A DNA stretch of 64,000 nucleotides from contig NZ_LS999839.1 in NCBI RefSeq assembly GCF_900564155.1, forward strand, positions 186,001 to 250,000, in the 5' to 3' direction. The position numbers and the translations under genes were made by a program. How positions within the stretch are numbered: the first letter of the stretch is position 1; every line of letters begins with the position of its first letter. The notes beneath the pieces were generated by a model that was given only the letters and a program-made list of their open reading frames with translations, made no database searches and was not told the origin of the DNA. Below are positions 9,365 to 18,937 of the stretch, one piece after another. Source of the stretch: Pedobacter schmidteae. GTDB lineage: Bacteria; Bacteroidota; Bacteroidia; Sphingobacteriales; Sphingobacteriaceae.

Positions 9365-10041
9365 TCAAATTTTTCCCAGAAACCGTCGACCGGTAGCTTT
9401 GCAAAAATATCAACCGGTTCTTTTTTTACAGGATGGATAAACCGCAACCGGCGCGCATGCAAACAGATGCTTCCTTTCCGGCTTCCTCTCGGATACCCGT
9501 ATTTATTATCGCCAACAATGGGGCAACCCATGGTAGACAATTGCACCCTGATCTGGTGCGAGCGCCCCGTCAGCGGATCCACTTCAATTAAATAATAATC
9601 GTTTAATGTGCCGATCAGTTTATAGCTCAATTCGCATCTCTGGCTACCCGGAACCTCGGTGTTATAAGGGGTAACTACATTTTTTTGCGGGTTTTTGATC
9701 AACCAGTGTACCAGCGTACCGGCTGCCTTAGCGGGCTTTTTACGCACCACGGCCCAATATGTTTTTTTAACCTCCCGGTTTTTAAAAATGGCATTCATTC
9801 TTTCCAATGCCTTACTGGTTTTGGCAAAAAGAATTACCCCGCTAACCGGCCTGTCCAACCGATGTACTACACCCAAAAAAGCACTGTTTGGCTTATTATA
9901 TTTTACGGCAAGATACTTTTTAACCTGCTCATCAAGGGGCTCATCGCCCGTTTCATCAACCTGAACAATATCTCCTGCCTTTTTCAAAACAGCAATAAGA
10001 TGATTGTCTTCGTACAATATATCCTTATCTGTTACAGGCAT
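9355..10041 (-). CDS. RluA-family RNA pseudouridine synthase
   Basis: This 228-residue enzyme converts a uridine in rRNA or tRNA to pseudouridine. The catalytic motif is clear: V-V-H-R-L-D-R-P-V-S-G-V near residues 61-72, with the Asp of R-L-D as nucleophile. Other family motifs are N-R-E-V-K-K-T-Y-W-A, L-T-G-R-S-H-Q-I-R-V-Q-L and P-I-V-G-D-N-K-Y-G. It lacks the N-terminal S4 domain found in RluC and RluD, so it is a short, single-domain member; the modified position cannot be assigned. Its ATG overlaps the stop of panB (TAATG), which suggests translational coupling even though the functions are unrelated. A terminator follows directly. Confidence 0.92.
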   Translation of the reverse strand: MPVTDKDILYEDNHLIAVLKKAGDIVQVDETGDEPLDEQVKKYLAVKYNKPNSAFLGVVHRLDRPVSGVILFAKTSKALERMNAIFKNREVKKTYWAVVRKKPAKAAGTLVHWLIKNPQKNVVTPYNTEVPGSQRCELSYKLIGTLNDYYLIEVDPLTGRSHQIRVQLSTMGCPIVGDNKYGYPRGSRKGSICLHARRLRFIHPVKKEPVDIFAKLPVDGFWEKFEGF

Positions 10042-10856
10042 TAATACTGTTCCTTTTCGTTTGGAAAATCATTGCCCTTCACATCTCTGATATAAGATTG
10101 GGCAGCCTCTTTAATCCCGGTATATAAGTCAAGATACTGACGCAAAAAACGAGGTTTAAATCCTTTGGTTAAACCAATCATATCATTTACCACCAATACC
10201 TGTCCATCGCAATCAGGGCCTGCACCAATACCAATGGTAGGAATGTGCAAACTTTGCGACACCTCCTTACCCAATTTGGCAGGAATTTTTTCCAATACCA
10301 CAGCAAAACAACCCGCAGCTTCTAATGCAAGGGCATCACTTTTCAGTTTATCTGCCTCTGCATCTCCTTTTGCCCTAACGGTATAAGTTCCAAATTTATA
10401 AATAGACTGAGGGGTTAAACCCAAATGTCCCATCACCGGAATACCGGCAGTGATGATGCGTTGTATCGAATCTACTACTTCCGTTCCACCTTCCAGCTTA
10501 ACGCCATGTGCACCAGACTCTTTCATAATCCTGATAGCAGAATTCAGCGCCTCTTTCGAATTTCCCTGGTAAGAACCAAAAGGAAGATCGACTACCACAA
10601 AAGCACGCGCGGCGCCCCTAACCACCGATTGTGCATGATAAATCATCTGATCTAAAGTGATAGGAAGCGTAGTTTCATGACCAGCCATTACATTTGAAGC
10701 CGAATCGCCTACCAGTAATACATCCAATCCGGCATCATCAAGGATGGTTGCCATCGAGTAATCATATGCAGTGAGCATGGAGATTTTCTCTCCACTTTGT
10801 TTCATTTCCTGTAATATATGAGTAGTGATTCGCTTTACTTCTTTATTTACCGACAT
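10041..10856 (-). CDS. panB: 3-methyl-2-oxobutanoate hydroxymethyltransferase
   Basis: PanB makes ketopantoate from 2-oxoisovalerate and 5,10-methylene-tetrahydrofolate, the first committed step of pantothenate and coenzyme A synthesis. The 271-residue product has the family motifs [16 protein letters not shown] (metal-binding Asp), [26 protein letters not shown] and [13 protein letters not shown] chose the ATG at 10856 (M-S-V-N-K-E), which gives the usual family length; the frame extends only to a TTG 24 bases upstream. A TAnnTTTG-like box (TAATTTTG, 10878-10885 on the minus strand) lies 21 bases before the start. The gene is divergent from carA. Confidence 0.96.
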   Translation of the reverse strand: MSVNKEVKRITTHILQEMKQSGEKISMLTAYDYSMATILDDAGLDVLLVGDSASNVMAGHETTLPITLDQMIYHAQSVVRGAARAFVVVDLPFGSYQGNSKEALNSAIRIMKESGAHGVKLEGGTEVVDSIQRIITAGIPVMGHLGLTPQSIYKFGTYTVRAKGDAEADKLKSDALALEAAGCFAVVLEKIPAKLGKEVSQSLHIPTIGIGAGPDCDGQVLVVNDMIGLTKGFKPRFLRQYLDLYTGIKEAAQSYIRDVKGNDFPNEKEQY

Positions 10857-11001
10857 GCTTTTATAGTTTTGTTGCAGCAAAATTAGTTTTTACAATCGAA
10901 ATAAAGGGATTTTTATTGTTTTTGTGACACTTAGCTCCTAATCTTCATAGATAGTTTACCAGCAGGGCTACAAGGAGATTAACGAAATATGAAAAAAAAT
11001 C

Positions 11002-11032
11002 TTGAATAAAACCCTGCAAAAACATACCTTTG
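11002..11032 (+). promoter_or_regulatory. Bacteroidota-type promoter of carA
   Basis: TTG at 11002-11004 and TACCTTTG at 11025-11032 are separated by 20 bases, matching the -33/-7 TTG...TAnnTTTG consensus. Transcription would start near 11036-11040, giving a leader of about 115 bases ahead of carA. Confidence 0.7.
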
Positions 11033-11041
11033 TACTCCGAA

Positions 11042-11161
11042 ATGAAGGAGTTACTTAACAGCAGATTTGTTAAAAACGTAATCGGCATCAAAACCGCAGC
11101 CAAATCCCCATTTTTCTCTTTTTTTACACCAATTATTTCTCATTATAACTACAATGACTAA
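11042..11161 (+). other. Possible 39-codon upstream ORF overlapping the carA start
   Basis: The ATG at 11042 opens 39 codons ending in a TAA at 11159-11161, which overlaps the first codons of carA (ATG at 11154) in another frame. It begins only a few bases after the predicted transcription start. The peptide (M-K-E-L-L-N-S-R-F..., later P-F-F-S-F-F-T-P) matches nothing I recognise. It could be a leader peptide or chance; codon composition alone does not decide. Confidence 0.25.
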
Positions 11162-12266
11162 TTACACCAAGTTACCAGCGATCTTGTTACTTGCCGATGG
11201 CACTGTATATTATGGTAAAGCTGCCGGAAAAATAGGTACCACCACAGGCGAGATCTGTTTCAATACAGGGATGACCGGATACCAGGAGATCTTTACTGAC
11301 CCTTCCTATTTCGGACAGATCATGGTAACAACCAATGCACACATCGGAAATTATGGTATACATAAAGAAGAGATTGAATCGGAAAGCATCAAAATAGCCG
11401 GACTGGTTTGTAAAAACTACAACATCGGATTTAGCCGTAAAGAAGCATCTGAATCTATTCAGGATTACTTCCAGAATGAAAACATTGTAGGAATTTCAGA
11501 CATTGATACCCGTGCCCTGGTACGTCATATCAGACACAAAGGCGCCATGAACGCCATCATTTCTTCTGAAATTACCGACCTTGAGGAATTGAAAAACAAA
11601 CTGGCAGAAGTACCTTCAATGGACGGGCTGGAATTGTCTTCTCAGGTTTCTACCAAAACACCTTATTTCTATGGCTCTCCGGATGCGACTTATAAAATTG
11701 CAGCTTTAGACCTTGGAATTAAAAAGAATATCCTTCGCAATTTTGAAAGCAGAGATGCCTATGTACAGGTTTTCCCTGCAAAAACAACTTTCGAAGAAAT
11801 GGAAAAATGGGGTGCTGATGGTTATTTTATCTCCAATGGCCCTGGCGATCCGTCGGCGATGCCTTACGCCATAGAGACGGTAAAAAACCTGTTGGCTTCA
11901 GGAAAACCAATGTTTGGTATCTGCCTTGGTCACCAGCTACTTGCCGAAGCCAATGGCATCGGAACCATGAAAATGTTTAATGGCCATAGGGGGTTAAACC
12001 ACCCGGTTAAAAATATCATCAAAAACCACTGCGAAGTAACTTCTCAAAACCATGGTTTTGGTGTAGTTCCTGATGAAGTAAGAAATTCTGACAAAGTAGA
12101 AATTACCCATATCAATTTGAACGATCAGTCGATTGAAGGTATCCGTGTAAAAGGTAAAAAAGCCTTCTCTGTACAATATCACCCGGAGTCTTCTCCAGGT
12201 CCGCACGATTCACGTTACCTGTTTGATGATTTCATCAGCGTGATCAAAGGCGACCTGACCTGGTAA
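11154..12266 (+). CDS. carA: Carbamoyl-phosphate synthase small (glutaminase) subunit
   Basis: CarA hydrolyses glutamine and passes ammonia to the large subunit CarB to make carbamoyl phosphate for pyrimidine and arginine synthesis. The 370-residue product has the N-terminal small-subunit domain (F-N-T-G-M-T-G-Y-Q-E-I-F-T-D-P-S-Y) and a class I glutamine amidotransferase domain with G-P-G-D-P-S, the nucleophile in G-I-C-L-G-H-Q (Cys257), and the His/Glu pair in Y-H-P-E-S-S-P-G-P-H-D-S. carB is not next to it: a terminator and an ABC transporter pair follow, so the gene is monocistronic here. No Shine-Dalgarno sequence precedes the ATG; the ~115-base leader holds a small ORF. Confidence 0.97.
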   Translation: MTNYTKLPAILLLADGTVYYGKAAGKIGTTTGEICFNTGMTGYQEIFTDPSYFGQIMVTTNAHIGNYGIHKEEIESESIKIAGLVCKNYNIGFSRKEASESIQDYFQNENIVGISDIDTRALVRHIRHKGAMNAIISSEITDLEELKNKLAEVPSMDGLELSSQVSTKTPYFYGSPDATYKIAALDLGIKKNILRNFESRDAYVQVFPAKTTFEEMEKWGADGYFISNGPGDPSAMPYAIETVKNLLASGKPMFGICLGHQLLAEANGIGTMKMFNGHRGLNHPVKNIIKNHCEVTSQNHGFGVVPDEVRNSDKVEITHINLNDQSIEGIRVKGKKAFSVQYHPESSPGPHDSRYLFDDFISVIKGDLTW

Positions 12267-12307
12267 TACACATTTACCGAATTAAAACATCATATTACCG
12301 ACATTTT

Positions 12308-12351
12308 AGAAGGTTTAGCACAATAGCATTTTCTATTCGGCTAAACCTTCT
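12308..12351 (+). terminator. Hairpin terminator downstream of carA
   Basis: A perfect 12-bp inverted repeat (AGAAGGTTTAGC, 12308-12319, with 12340-12351) with a 20-base loop lies 42 bases after the carA stop. The tail is only moderately T-rich (TTACATTTAT), so termination efficiency is uncertain. Confidence 0.6.
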
Positions 12352-12363
12352 TACATTTATAAT

Positions 12364-13134
12364 ATGGACAACAAAAAAGCCATTATCAGTGTAAAGAACC
12401 TGGTAAAGAAATATGAAGATTTCACAGCGGTTCAGGGCCTTAGCTTTGATGTATACGAAAATGAAATTTTCGGACTGCTTGGCCCCAACGGAGCAGGGAA
12501 AACCACCACTTTAGAGATCATTGAAACCCTTCGTGAAAAAACTTCGGGCGAAATAACTGTTGATGGCTACGATGTAGACCAGGAGGCGGCCAAAATAAAG
12601 AGGATTATTGGCGTGCAGCTGCAAGCTGCCGGCTACTACCCCAACCTGAACCTGGTTGAATTGATGGAACTGTTTTCGGGTTTGTACGGAGTAGATGTTA
12701 AGCCTATGGAGATGCTGGCCAAAGTAAACCTCCAGGATAAAGCAAAAGCAAAATACAAAGCGCTTTCGGGTGGACAAAAACAACGTTTCTCCATTGCCAC
12801 CACGCTCATCAATTCGCCCAAAATAATTTTCCTGGACGAACCTACCACCGGACTCGACCCTCAGGCCCGCCGAAATTTGTGGGACCTGATTATTGACATC
12901 AGAAACAACGGGACAACAGTGGTAATTACCACCCATTATATGGACGAAGCCGAACAGCTGTGCGACCGTGTTGCCTTTGTAGAACGTGGTGAGATCATAG
13001 CGCTGGACACACCCGACAATTTAATAGATAACCTGGTGAGCAGTGGTTTTGAAAGAAAAAAAGAAGTAAAAAAAGCCAATCTGGAAGATGTTTTCATTCA
13101 CCTGACCGGAAAAGAATGGCGGGAGGACAATTAA
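12364..13134 (+). CDS. ABC transporter ATP-binding protein (exporter type)
   Basis: The 256-residue ATPase powers the membrane protein encoded immediately downstream. It shows the Walker A motif G-P-N-G-A-G-K-T-T (residues 40-48), the signature L-S-G-G-Q-K-Q-R, Walker B I-I-F-L-D-E-P-T-T-G-L-D-P and the H-loop T-T-H-Y-M-D-E-A. The V-R-N-L/E-N-E-I-F-G-L-L style and the T-T-T-L-E-I-I-E motif place it with CcmA/DrrA-like ATPases of drug, antibiotic or polysaccharide exporters. It ends 6 bases before the permease ATG, so the two form an operon. The exported compound is not predictable. Confidence 0.95.
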   Translation: MDNKKAIISVKNLVKKYEDFTAVQGLSFDVYENEIFGLLGPNGAGKTTTLEIIETLREKTSGEITVDGYDVDQEAAKIKRIIGVQLQAAGYYPNLNLVELMELFSGLYGVDVKPMEMLAKVNLQDKAKAKYKALSGGQKQRFSIATTLINSPKIIFLDEPTTGLDPQARRNLWDLIIDIRNNGTTVVITTHYMDEAEQLCDRVAFVERGEIIALDTPDNLIDNLVSSGFERKKEVKKANLEDVFIHLTGKEWREDN

Positions 13135-13140
13135 ATTAGC

Positions 13141-14232
13141 ATGAGTACACCTTACAACAATACCAAAGCTACACTGGCACTTGCAAAAGCAAGCTTCCGT
13201 TCCATTATGCGTAGCCCATCGGCAGTGGTTTTTACACTGGCTTTCCCTTTAATATTTATCCTTGTTTTTGGCTTTTTAGGTGGCGGCGGTGTAAAGGTTG
13301 ATGTGGCGCTTGCCCCCGATTCCGACCTCGGCAACCCGATTATCAAAGCACTGGAGGCCAACCCACTGGTGCACCTGTTAAAAGACAAAGACCTGAAGGA
13401 GATTAAAACAGGATTGGAAAAAGGGCAAATTGACGCCCTGATTTCGGTGCAAAAGAATGCAGCAGGTAAGCCTGCCTACCTGGCCAATGTTCAATACACT
13501 TCGGCTTCGATAGACAAAGGGAGCATTCTTAAATCCGTGTTGCATGATATGTTTTACATCATCAACACCCAACACAGCGAACCAGCCATAGCCAAATTGC
13601 AGGAGAGCACAGTGCAAGGTCGGATATACCGTACCATTGATTTTATTTTACCCGGACAACTGGGCTTTTCTCTATTAAGCACCGGCGTGTTCGGAACCGC
13701 TTTTGTTTTTTTTAATTTAAGACAAAACCTGGTCATCAAACGCTTTTTTGCCACCCCGGTGCGCAAGTCCAGCATTGTATTTGGCGAAGGCCTTGCACGC
13801 ATTGGCTTTGCCTTACTCGGAGCGGTATTTATCATCTTACTGGGACATTTCTTCTTCAATTTTACCTTAATACATGGAGCATTTACAGTGTTTAACATGC
13901 TGTTGCTTTCTATCATAGGACTCATTGTATTTATGGGCTTTGGTTTTGTGGTATCGGGTGTTGCCAAAAGTGAAAGTACCATCCCTCCTATTTCCAATAT
14001 CATTACTTTACCTCAATTTTTACTATCAGGCACCTTTTTCTCTATCGATGCTTTTCCGTCATGGCTTCAGCCCATCAGCAGAGCTTTACCCTTAACTTAT
14101 CTCAATGACGCCATGAGAAAAGTAGCATTTGAAGGCGCCGGCCTGTGGGATGTAAAGCATCAGATTCTAATTATGGTGATCTGGGGAGTGGGCATATATG
14201 CCGTTGCTGTTAAGGTGTTTAAATGGGAATAA
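13141..14232 (+). CDS. ABC-2 family transporter permease
   Basis: The 363-residue membrane partner of the ATPase upstream. It has one N-terminal transmembrane helix at about 26-46 (A-V-V-F-T-L-A-F-P-L-I-F-I-L-V-F-G-F), a ~130-residue extracytoplasmic domain, and then five further hydrophobic helices from about residue 170 to the end. The motif P-I-S-N-I-I-T-L-P-Q-F-L-L-S-G-T-F-F followed by P-L-T-Y-L-N-D-A-M-R is typical of ABC2_membrane_3-type exporters, where F-L-S-G-x-F-F and the P-L-x-Y x2-D/E x2-R motif recur. Together they form a simple two-gene exporter of unknown cargo. Confidence 0.93.
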   Translation: MSTPYNNTKATLALAKASFRSIMRSPSAVVFTLAFPLIFILVFGFLGGGGVKVDVALAPDSDLGNPIIKALEANPLVHLLKDKDLKEIKTGLEKGQIDALISVQKNAAGKPAYLANVQYTSASIDKGSILKSVLHDMFYIINTQHSEPAIAKLQESTVQGRIYRTIDFILPGQLGFSLLSTGVFGTAFVFFNLRQNLVIKRFFATPVRKSSIVFGEGLARIGFALLGAVFIILLGHFFFNFTLIHGAFTVFNMLLLSIIGLIVFMGFGFVVSGVAKSESTIPPISNIITLPQFLLSGTFFSIDAFPSWLQPISRALPLTYLNDAMRKVAFEGAGLWDVKHQILIMVIWGVGIYAVAVKVFKWE

Positions 14233-14344
14233 CCTTTTCTGTTGCCTAAATTTTCTGATTAGGAATATTAAATATTTGTAGTTAAATTCATTGTAAAAAT
14301 CAATAATACCTTAAAGAAATCTTAACTAACAAAACAAACTACTT

Positions 14345-15037
14345 ATGAAAAAATTAGCAGCAGAATTTATTGGTACCTTTTGGCTGGTACTGGGTGGCTG
14401 CGGCAGCGCCGTTTTAGCCTGTAATTATCCAGATGCCGGAATTGGCTTTTTGGGTGTTGCCCTGGCCTTCGGATTGACCGTAGTTACCATTGCCTATGGC
14501 CTTGGACACATTTCGGGCGCACACTTAAACCCTGCCGTTTCTATTGGCTTATGGATTGGCGGTCGTTTTGATGGTAAGGAACTGATCGGTTACATCATAG
14601 CCCAGGTTTTGGGAGGTATAGCTGCAGCAGGCATTCTATATGTAATTGCTACCGGCAACGGCAGTGCCATCGGCAGTTTTGCCAGTAATGGCTATGGCGA
14701 CCACTCTCCGGGCAAGTACGGCATGACCGCAGCCCTGGTTTGCGAAATTGTGATGACTTTTATCTTCTTACTGGTTATACTAGGTGCTACCGATAGCAGG
14801 GCACCAAAAGGCTTTGCCGGACTGGCCATTGGCTTATGTTTAACCCTCATTCACCTGATCAGTATTCCGGTAACCAATACCTCAGTAAACCCTGCCAGAA
14901 GCACCAGTCAGGCTATTTTTGCAGGTGGCGATGCCTTAGGTCAGCTTTGGTTGTTTTGGGTAGCTCCAATTGTGGGCGCAATATTGGCAGGAATCGTTTA
15001 TAAAGCTTTTTTTGCAGCAGATGCTGAAGCCGCATAA
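14345..15037 (+). CDS. aqpZ: Aquaporin Z-type water channel
   Basis: A 230-residue major intrinsic protein with six transmembrane helices and both pore motifs: H-L-N-P-A-V-S (Asn62) and S-V-N-P-A-R-S (Asn182). A His in the fifth helix (L-T-L-I-H-L) and the Arg after the second NPA fit the narrow aromatic/arginine filter of water-selective channels rather than the wider glycerol facilitators, and the length agrees with AqpZ. It stands alone: the ABC pair ends 112 bases upstream and a strong terminator follows. A near-consensus TAnnTTTG box may lie around 14270, but it is not convincing. Confidence 0.95.
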   Translation: MKKLAAEFIGTFWLVLGGCGSAVLACNYPDAGIGFLGVALAFGLTVVTIAYGLGHISGAHLNPAVSIGLWIGGRFDGKELIGYIIAQVLGGIAAAGILYVIATGNGSAIGSFASNGYGDHSPGKYGMTAALVCEIVMTFIFLLVILGATDSRAPKGFAGLAIGLCLTLIHLISIPVTNTSVNPARSTSQAIFAGGDALGQLWLFWVAPIVGAILAGIVYKAFFAADAEAA

Positions 15038-15063
15038 TCATTTATAAAAACATTAAATTGAAG

Positions 15064-15089
15064 GGCCGTAAGTAATTACGGCCTTTTTT
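15064..15089 (+). terminator. Rho-independent terminator of aqpZ
   Basis: An 8-bp perfect stem GGCCGTAA/TTACGGCC (15064-15071 with 15076-15083), a GTAA loop and a run of six T (15084-15089). The T-run overlaps the -33 TTG of the following eno promoter. Confidence 0.88.
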
Positions 15090-15119
15090 GCTGATAATTT
15101 AAAATTTATTATAACTTTG
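15088..15119 (+). promoter_or_regulatory. Bacteroidota-type promoter of eno
   Basis: TTG at 15088-15090 and TAACTTTG at 15112-15119 are spaced by 21 bases. The eno ATG lies 64 bases beyond the -7 box. Confidence 0.68.
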
Positions 15120-15170
15120 GATATTGTCTTAGTAATTGTACTTTTTACACTAAGGCAGATTAACTAATAA

Positions 15171-16478
<1,308 letters not shown>

Positions 16479-16497
16479 TAAAAACCATATCTTTTTA

Positions 16498-16535
16498 AAC
16501 CGCCTTTCGGATAAAACCGGAAGGCGGTTTTATTT
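16498..16535 (+). terminator. Rho-independent terminator of eno
   Basis: ACCGCCTTTCGG pairs with CCGGAAGGCGGT (12 bp with one G-T pair, short ATAAAA loop) and is followed by TTTTATTTT, 20 bases after the eno stop. Confidence 0.85.
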
Positions 16536-16872
16536 TAGATTTTTTGCGCGCCCTTTTCGCGGCTGACAGCGCCCTTTTTTATGACTTTTCTAAGCTTCGG
16601 TTATTTAAGTACTTTGATTCCGGGTTTTCCGAACGAAAGACGAAGCAGTCCCGAACCAAACCGCTTAGCGGTGCGACATAGTTAACCGCCAATCCCCTGG
16701 CCTTCCCCAAGCCCGGTATCGTTTCAATTTTTAATGAAAAGGATTGCTTTTTTGTACGCAGAAGTAATAAATCCAATATACATTTTTAATCTGATAATCA
16801 ACAAAATCGGGCTGCTATATCCTGATAATTTTTCTTATTTTCGTTCTGTTGCAAAGCCTTCTCTCTCAAAGT
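16536..16872. other. Noncoding gap at the eno side of the inserted uptake locus
   Basis: About 340 bases with no gene I can support. The left part is more GC-rich than usual for the window's intergenic DNA, with two GCGCCCTTTT units (near 16550 and 16570) and a short CCGCTTAGCGG palindrome near 16660. A 65-codon minus-strand frame (16579-16776) crosses it but has no family resemblance or operon context. The right part is AT-rich and holds TATTTTCG near 16836, a weak TAnnTTTG-like box for the sigma gene. It marks one edge of the block that separates eno from divIC. Confidence 0.4.
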
Positions 16873-17463
16873 ATGCATATGAATTATAACCATCAGGCGG
16901 TCATCAAAAATTGGAAACTCCTGATTGAAGGCGAGAAACAAGGATTATACGCCTGTTTTTCCCTTTTTTATGACGACCTGTACCGGTTTGGGTTATCGTT
17001 GTACAGAAACCCCGAGCTGATTAAAGACAGCATTCAGAATCTGTTTATTGAGCTATGGAAAATCAGAGATAAACTTGCCGAAGTAGAAAACATTCAGCAA
17101 TATGTTTTTACAATTTACAAACGCATCATTTATAAAACCAATCAAAAACTGGTTCATAAAGAAGAACTGGTAGATGTAAACAGCGAAGAGATTGCAGAAC
17201 ATCACATTTCTGTAAGCTCTTACGAAGCTATTTTAATTGCCAGCCAGGAAGATGAACACCTTAAAAAACGGCTAAAATATGCCCTCGCCAGTTTAAGCCC
17301 TCGCCAGCTCGAAATCATTCAAATGCGTTATTTTGATTGCCTGTCTTTCAAAGAAATTTCGCTTAAAACAGAATTAACAGAAAGAACGGTTTACAACACG
17401 CTTCACAATGCGGTTAACGTATTGCGCGAAAACATGTTGTGCATTGGCCTGCTTTTCTTTTGA
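16873..17463 (+). CDS. Orphan ECF sigma factor, Bacteroidota family
   Basis: A 196-residue ECF sigma factor. Region 2 is at about 15-80 (Y-D-D-L-Y-R-F-G-L-S-L-Y, then Q-N-L-F-I-E-L-W-K-I-R) and region 4 at about 130-185 (L-S-P-R-Q-L-E-I-I-Q-M-R-Y-F-D-C-L-S-F-K-E-I-S). I start it at the ATG at 16873 (M-H-M-N-Y-N); the frame opens upstream only at a TTG. Unlike the other three sigma genes here it has no FecR beside it: the next genes face it on the minus strand. The only FecR without a neighbouring sigma is at 24094-25155, at the head of that facing operon, so the two are probably partners. That pairing is an inference. Confidence 0.9.
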   Translation: MHMNYNHQAVIKNWKLLIEGEKQGLYACFSLFYDDLYRFGLSLYRNPELIKDSIQNLFIELWKIRDKLAEVENIQQYVFTIYKRIIYKTNQKLVHKEELVDVNSEEIAEHHISVSSYEAILIASQEDEHLKKRLKYALASLSPRQLEIIQMRYFDCLSFKEISLKTELTERTVYNTLHNAVNVLRENMLCIGLLFF

Positions 17464-17511
17464 CAAACCTGCATCAGACATTAAAACACATCCCCGGTTT
17501 TATAACATTAG

Positions 17512-17539
17512 AATTGGCCGGAGCAAGCTCCAACCAATT
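17512..17539. terminator. Hairpin between two converging genes
   Basis: AATTGG..GGAGC faces GCTCC..CCAATT around a two-base centre, with a two-base mismatch in the middle of each arm. It lies between the sigma stop and the GH18-like stop, where a two-way terminator would be expected. It lacks clear T-runs, so the call is weak. Confidence 0.4.
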
Positions 17540-17579
17540 CATCATGTCGACGAGCATTTAACCTGGTATTACGATTCCT

Positions 17580-18920
17580 TTATTTGAGGGTTTTGGCTAT
17601 GGCCCCCATTAAAGAGTTGGCGCCTTTTACATCATAGTCTCCGGCATATAAATAGGCTCCTTTAAAACCATTATTTTTAATATATGCCGTTTTACTGTCT
17701 ATCAACGGAATCCCGTTGTAGTAAACGCCAAAATCAATATTAGCATATTCGTTATTATAAGCATCAGGCTTTTTTTCCAGGATACTTTTATAGGTCATGT
17801 AATCGTACGATCCCCAACCCAGGTTATTACCCTGGCCATCTATGGCGGTATAATGTAGTCCAAATGCCGGTATGCCCAGTACAATCTTATTTTTAGCCAT
17901 TTTGTTTGCCCAAATGCCCGCTCCCGAGATCATAAAATTCAAACTTGATGCCTGGCCTCTGGGTGCTCCGGGACCAACATGAACACCATCTTCAAAGGCA
18001 TGAACATTAACCCAGTTGGCTTTTGAAAAGTCTGCCACCGGATAGTCCCAATGTAAGTAATTGGTGGTCACCGTTACAGTAAGAATCTGTGTTGGCAATG
18101 CGGTTCTCAGCAGCGTTAAAAGCGGACCAATAGCCTGCATGGCTGGAGTGGTAATGTCACTGCCCAGATCGGTCATCAAAATATCTATACCATCCAGTTT
18201 TCTGGCGATCACATATTGCGAAATTGCGGTGGCCAATGCCGCCCGTTTCGCCGGATCAACAATGACAGAGGCAAAGTCCATACTTCCGTACAACGACCAG
18301 CCATCAATTCCTGATAGGGTTCCGGTAACGCCCAGCAAAACGGGTACACCATTAATATGTGATCTGGCTATAATTTCGTCCAGGTTCTGATTCAAATTGC
18401 CTTTTGAAAAATCTACTGCACCACTAGGTGTAACCCTTGCTCCGGTATAGGCAATATGGGTTACGGTAGCAAAATCGACATTGGCTACTGTTGCGTTTTC
18501 GGTCAGGTAACTCATCGCCACATTGGTATAGGGTTTAGGCGTAAAAGTAGTAGGGCTTACCAAAATCTTTGAAATTCTTGTCGAAGTTTGTCCATTATAA
18601 GTAGCCTCAACTTTAACTTCATACTCGCCCCCAGCTGTGGGCGTAAAAGTGAAAGCGGTATCTGTAGAGACCTGCGTTCCATTTACTTTCCAGGAAATCT
18701 TTGTTTTTTCGACTGGTTTTGGGGAAAAAGTCAGTCCGGTATATATGGCCGACTGACCTTGAAATATAATTCGGTTTGGCGAAGTAAAAACCCCGTTATT
18801 GTCTACAATCCGGGGATGGAAATTATCATCGTAATCTGCATCCTGCCCTTTCTTACAGCCTGTAAAACAAATCAGCAGCAAAACTGCAGTGATTATATAT
18901 TTTATAGTTAATGATTTCAT
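17580..18920 (-). CDS. GH18-like surface lipoprotein without catalytic residues, PKD-like N-terminus
   Basis: A 446-residue lipoprotein (lipobox I-C-F-T-G-C, then K-K-G-Q-D-A-D-Y-D-D, an acidic stretch like the Bacteroidota surface-export signal). A PKD/Ig-like domain covers about 45-122 (S-W-K-V-N-G-T, G-G-E-Y-E-V-K-V). From about 130 the chain follows a glycoside hydrolase family 18 barrel: V-A-M-S-Y-L, V-T-H-I-A-Y, L-D-G-I-D-I, V-N-V-H-A-F-E-D and I-V-L-G-I-P-A-F-G-L. The family 18 active-site motif D-x-x-D-x-D-x-E reads D253-G-I-D256-I-L-M-T260 here: the third Asp and the catalytic Glu are replaced by Leu and Thr. It is probably a binding protein for a chitin- or N-glycan-like substrate, not an enzyme. 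It lies 17 bases after the SusD stop. Confidence 0.85.
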   Translation of the reverse strand: MKSLTIKYIITAVLLLICFTGCKKGQDADYDDNFHPRIVDNNGVFTSPNRIIFQGQSAIYTGLTFSPKPVEKTKISWKVNGTQVSTDTAFTFTPTAGGEYEVKVEATYNGQTSTRISKILVSPTTFTPKPYTNVAMSYLTENATVANVDFATVTHIAYTGARVTPSGAVDFSKGNLNQNLDEIIARSHINGVPVLLGVTGTLSGIDGWSLYGSMDFASVIVDPAKRAALATAISQYVIARKLDGIDILMTDLGSDITTPAMQAIGPLLTLLRTALPTQILTVTVTTNYLHWDYPVADFSKANWVNVHAFEDGVHVGPGAPRGQASSLNFMISGAGIWANKMAKNKIVLGIPAFGLHYTAIDGQGNNLGWGSYDYMTYKSILEKKPDAYNNEYANIDFGVYYNGIPLIDSKTAYIKNNGFKGAYLYAGDYDVKGANSLMGAIAKTLK

Positions 18921-18937
18921 ATTGTCAATAGTTTATT

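Noticed and set aside
10857..11153. A riboswitch before panB or carA
   Set aside because: I saw no conserved riboswitch core in either leader.
13554..14003. 149-codon frame antisense to the ABC permease
   Set aside because: It is a shadow of a clearly real gene, with no homology and no promoter.
16579..16776. 65-codon minus-strand frame after eno
   Set aside because: No family match, no promoter, unusual composition and a position in an otherwise noncoding gap. It may be part of a repeat, but I cannot confirm that without a copy count.
17580..18920. Calling this gene an active chitinase or endoglycosidase
   Set aside because: The catalytic Glu and one of the conserved Asp residues are absent.
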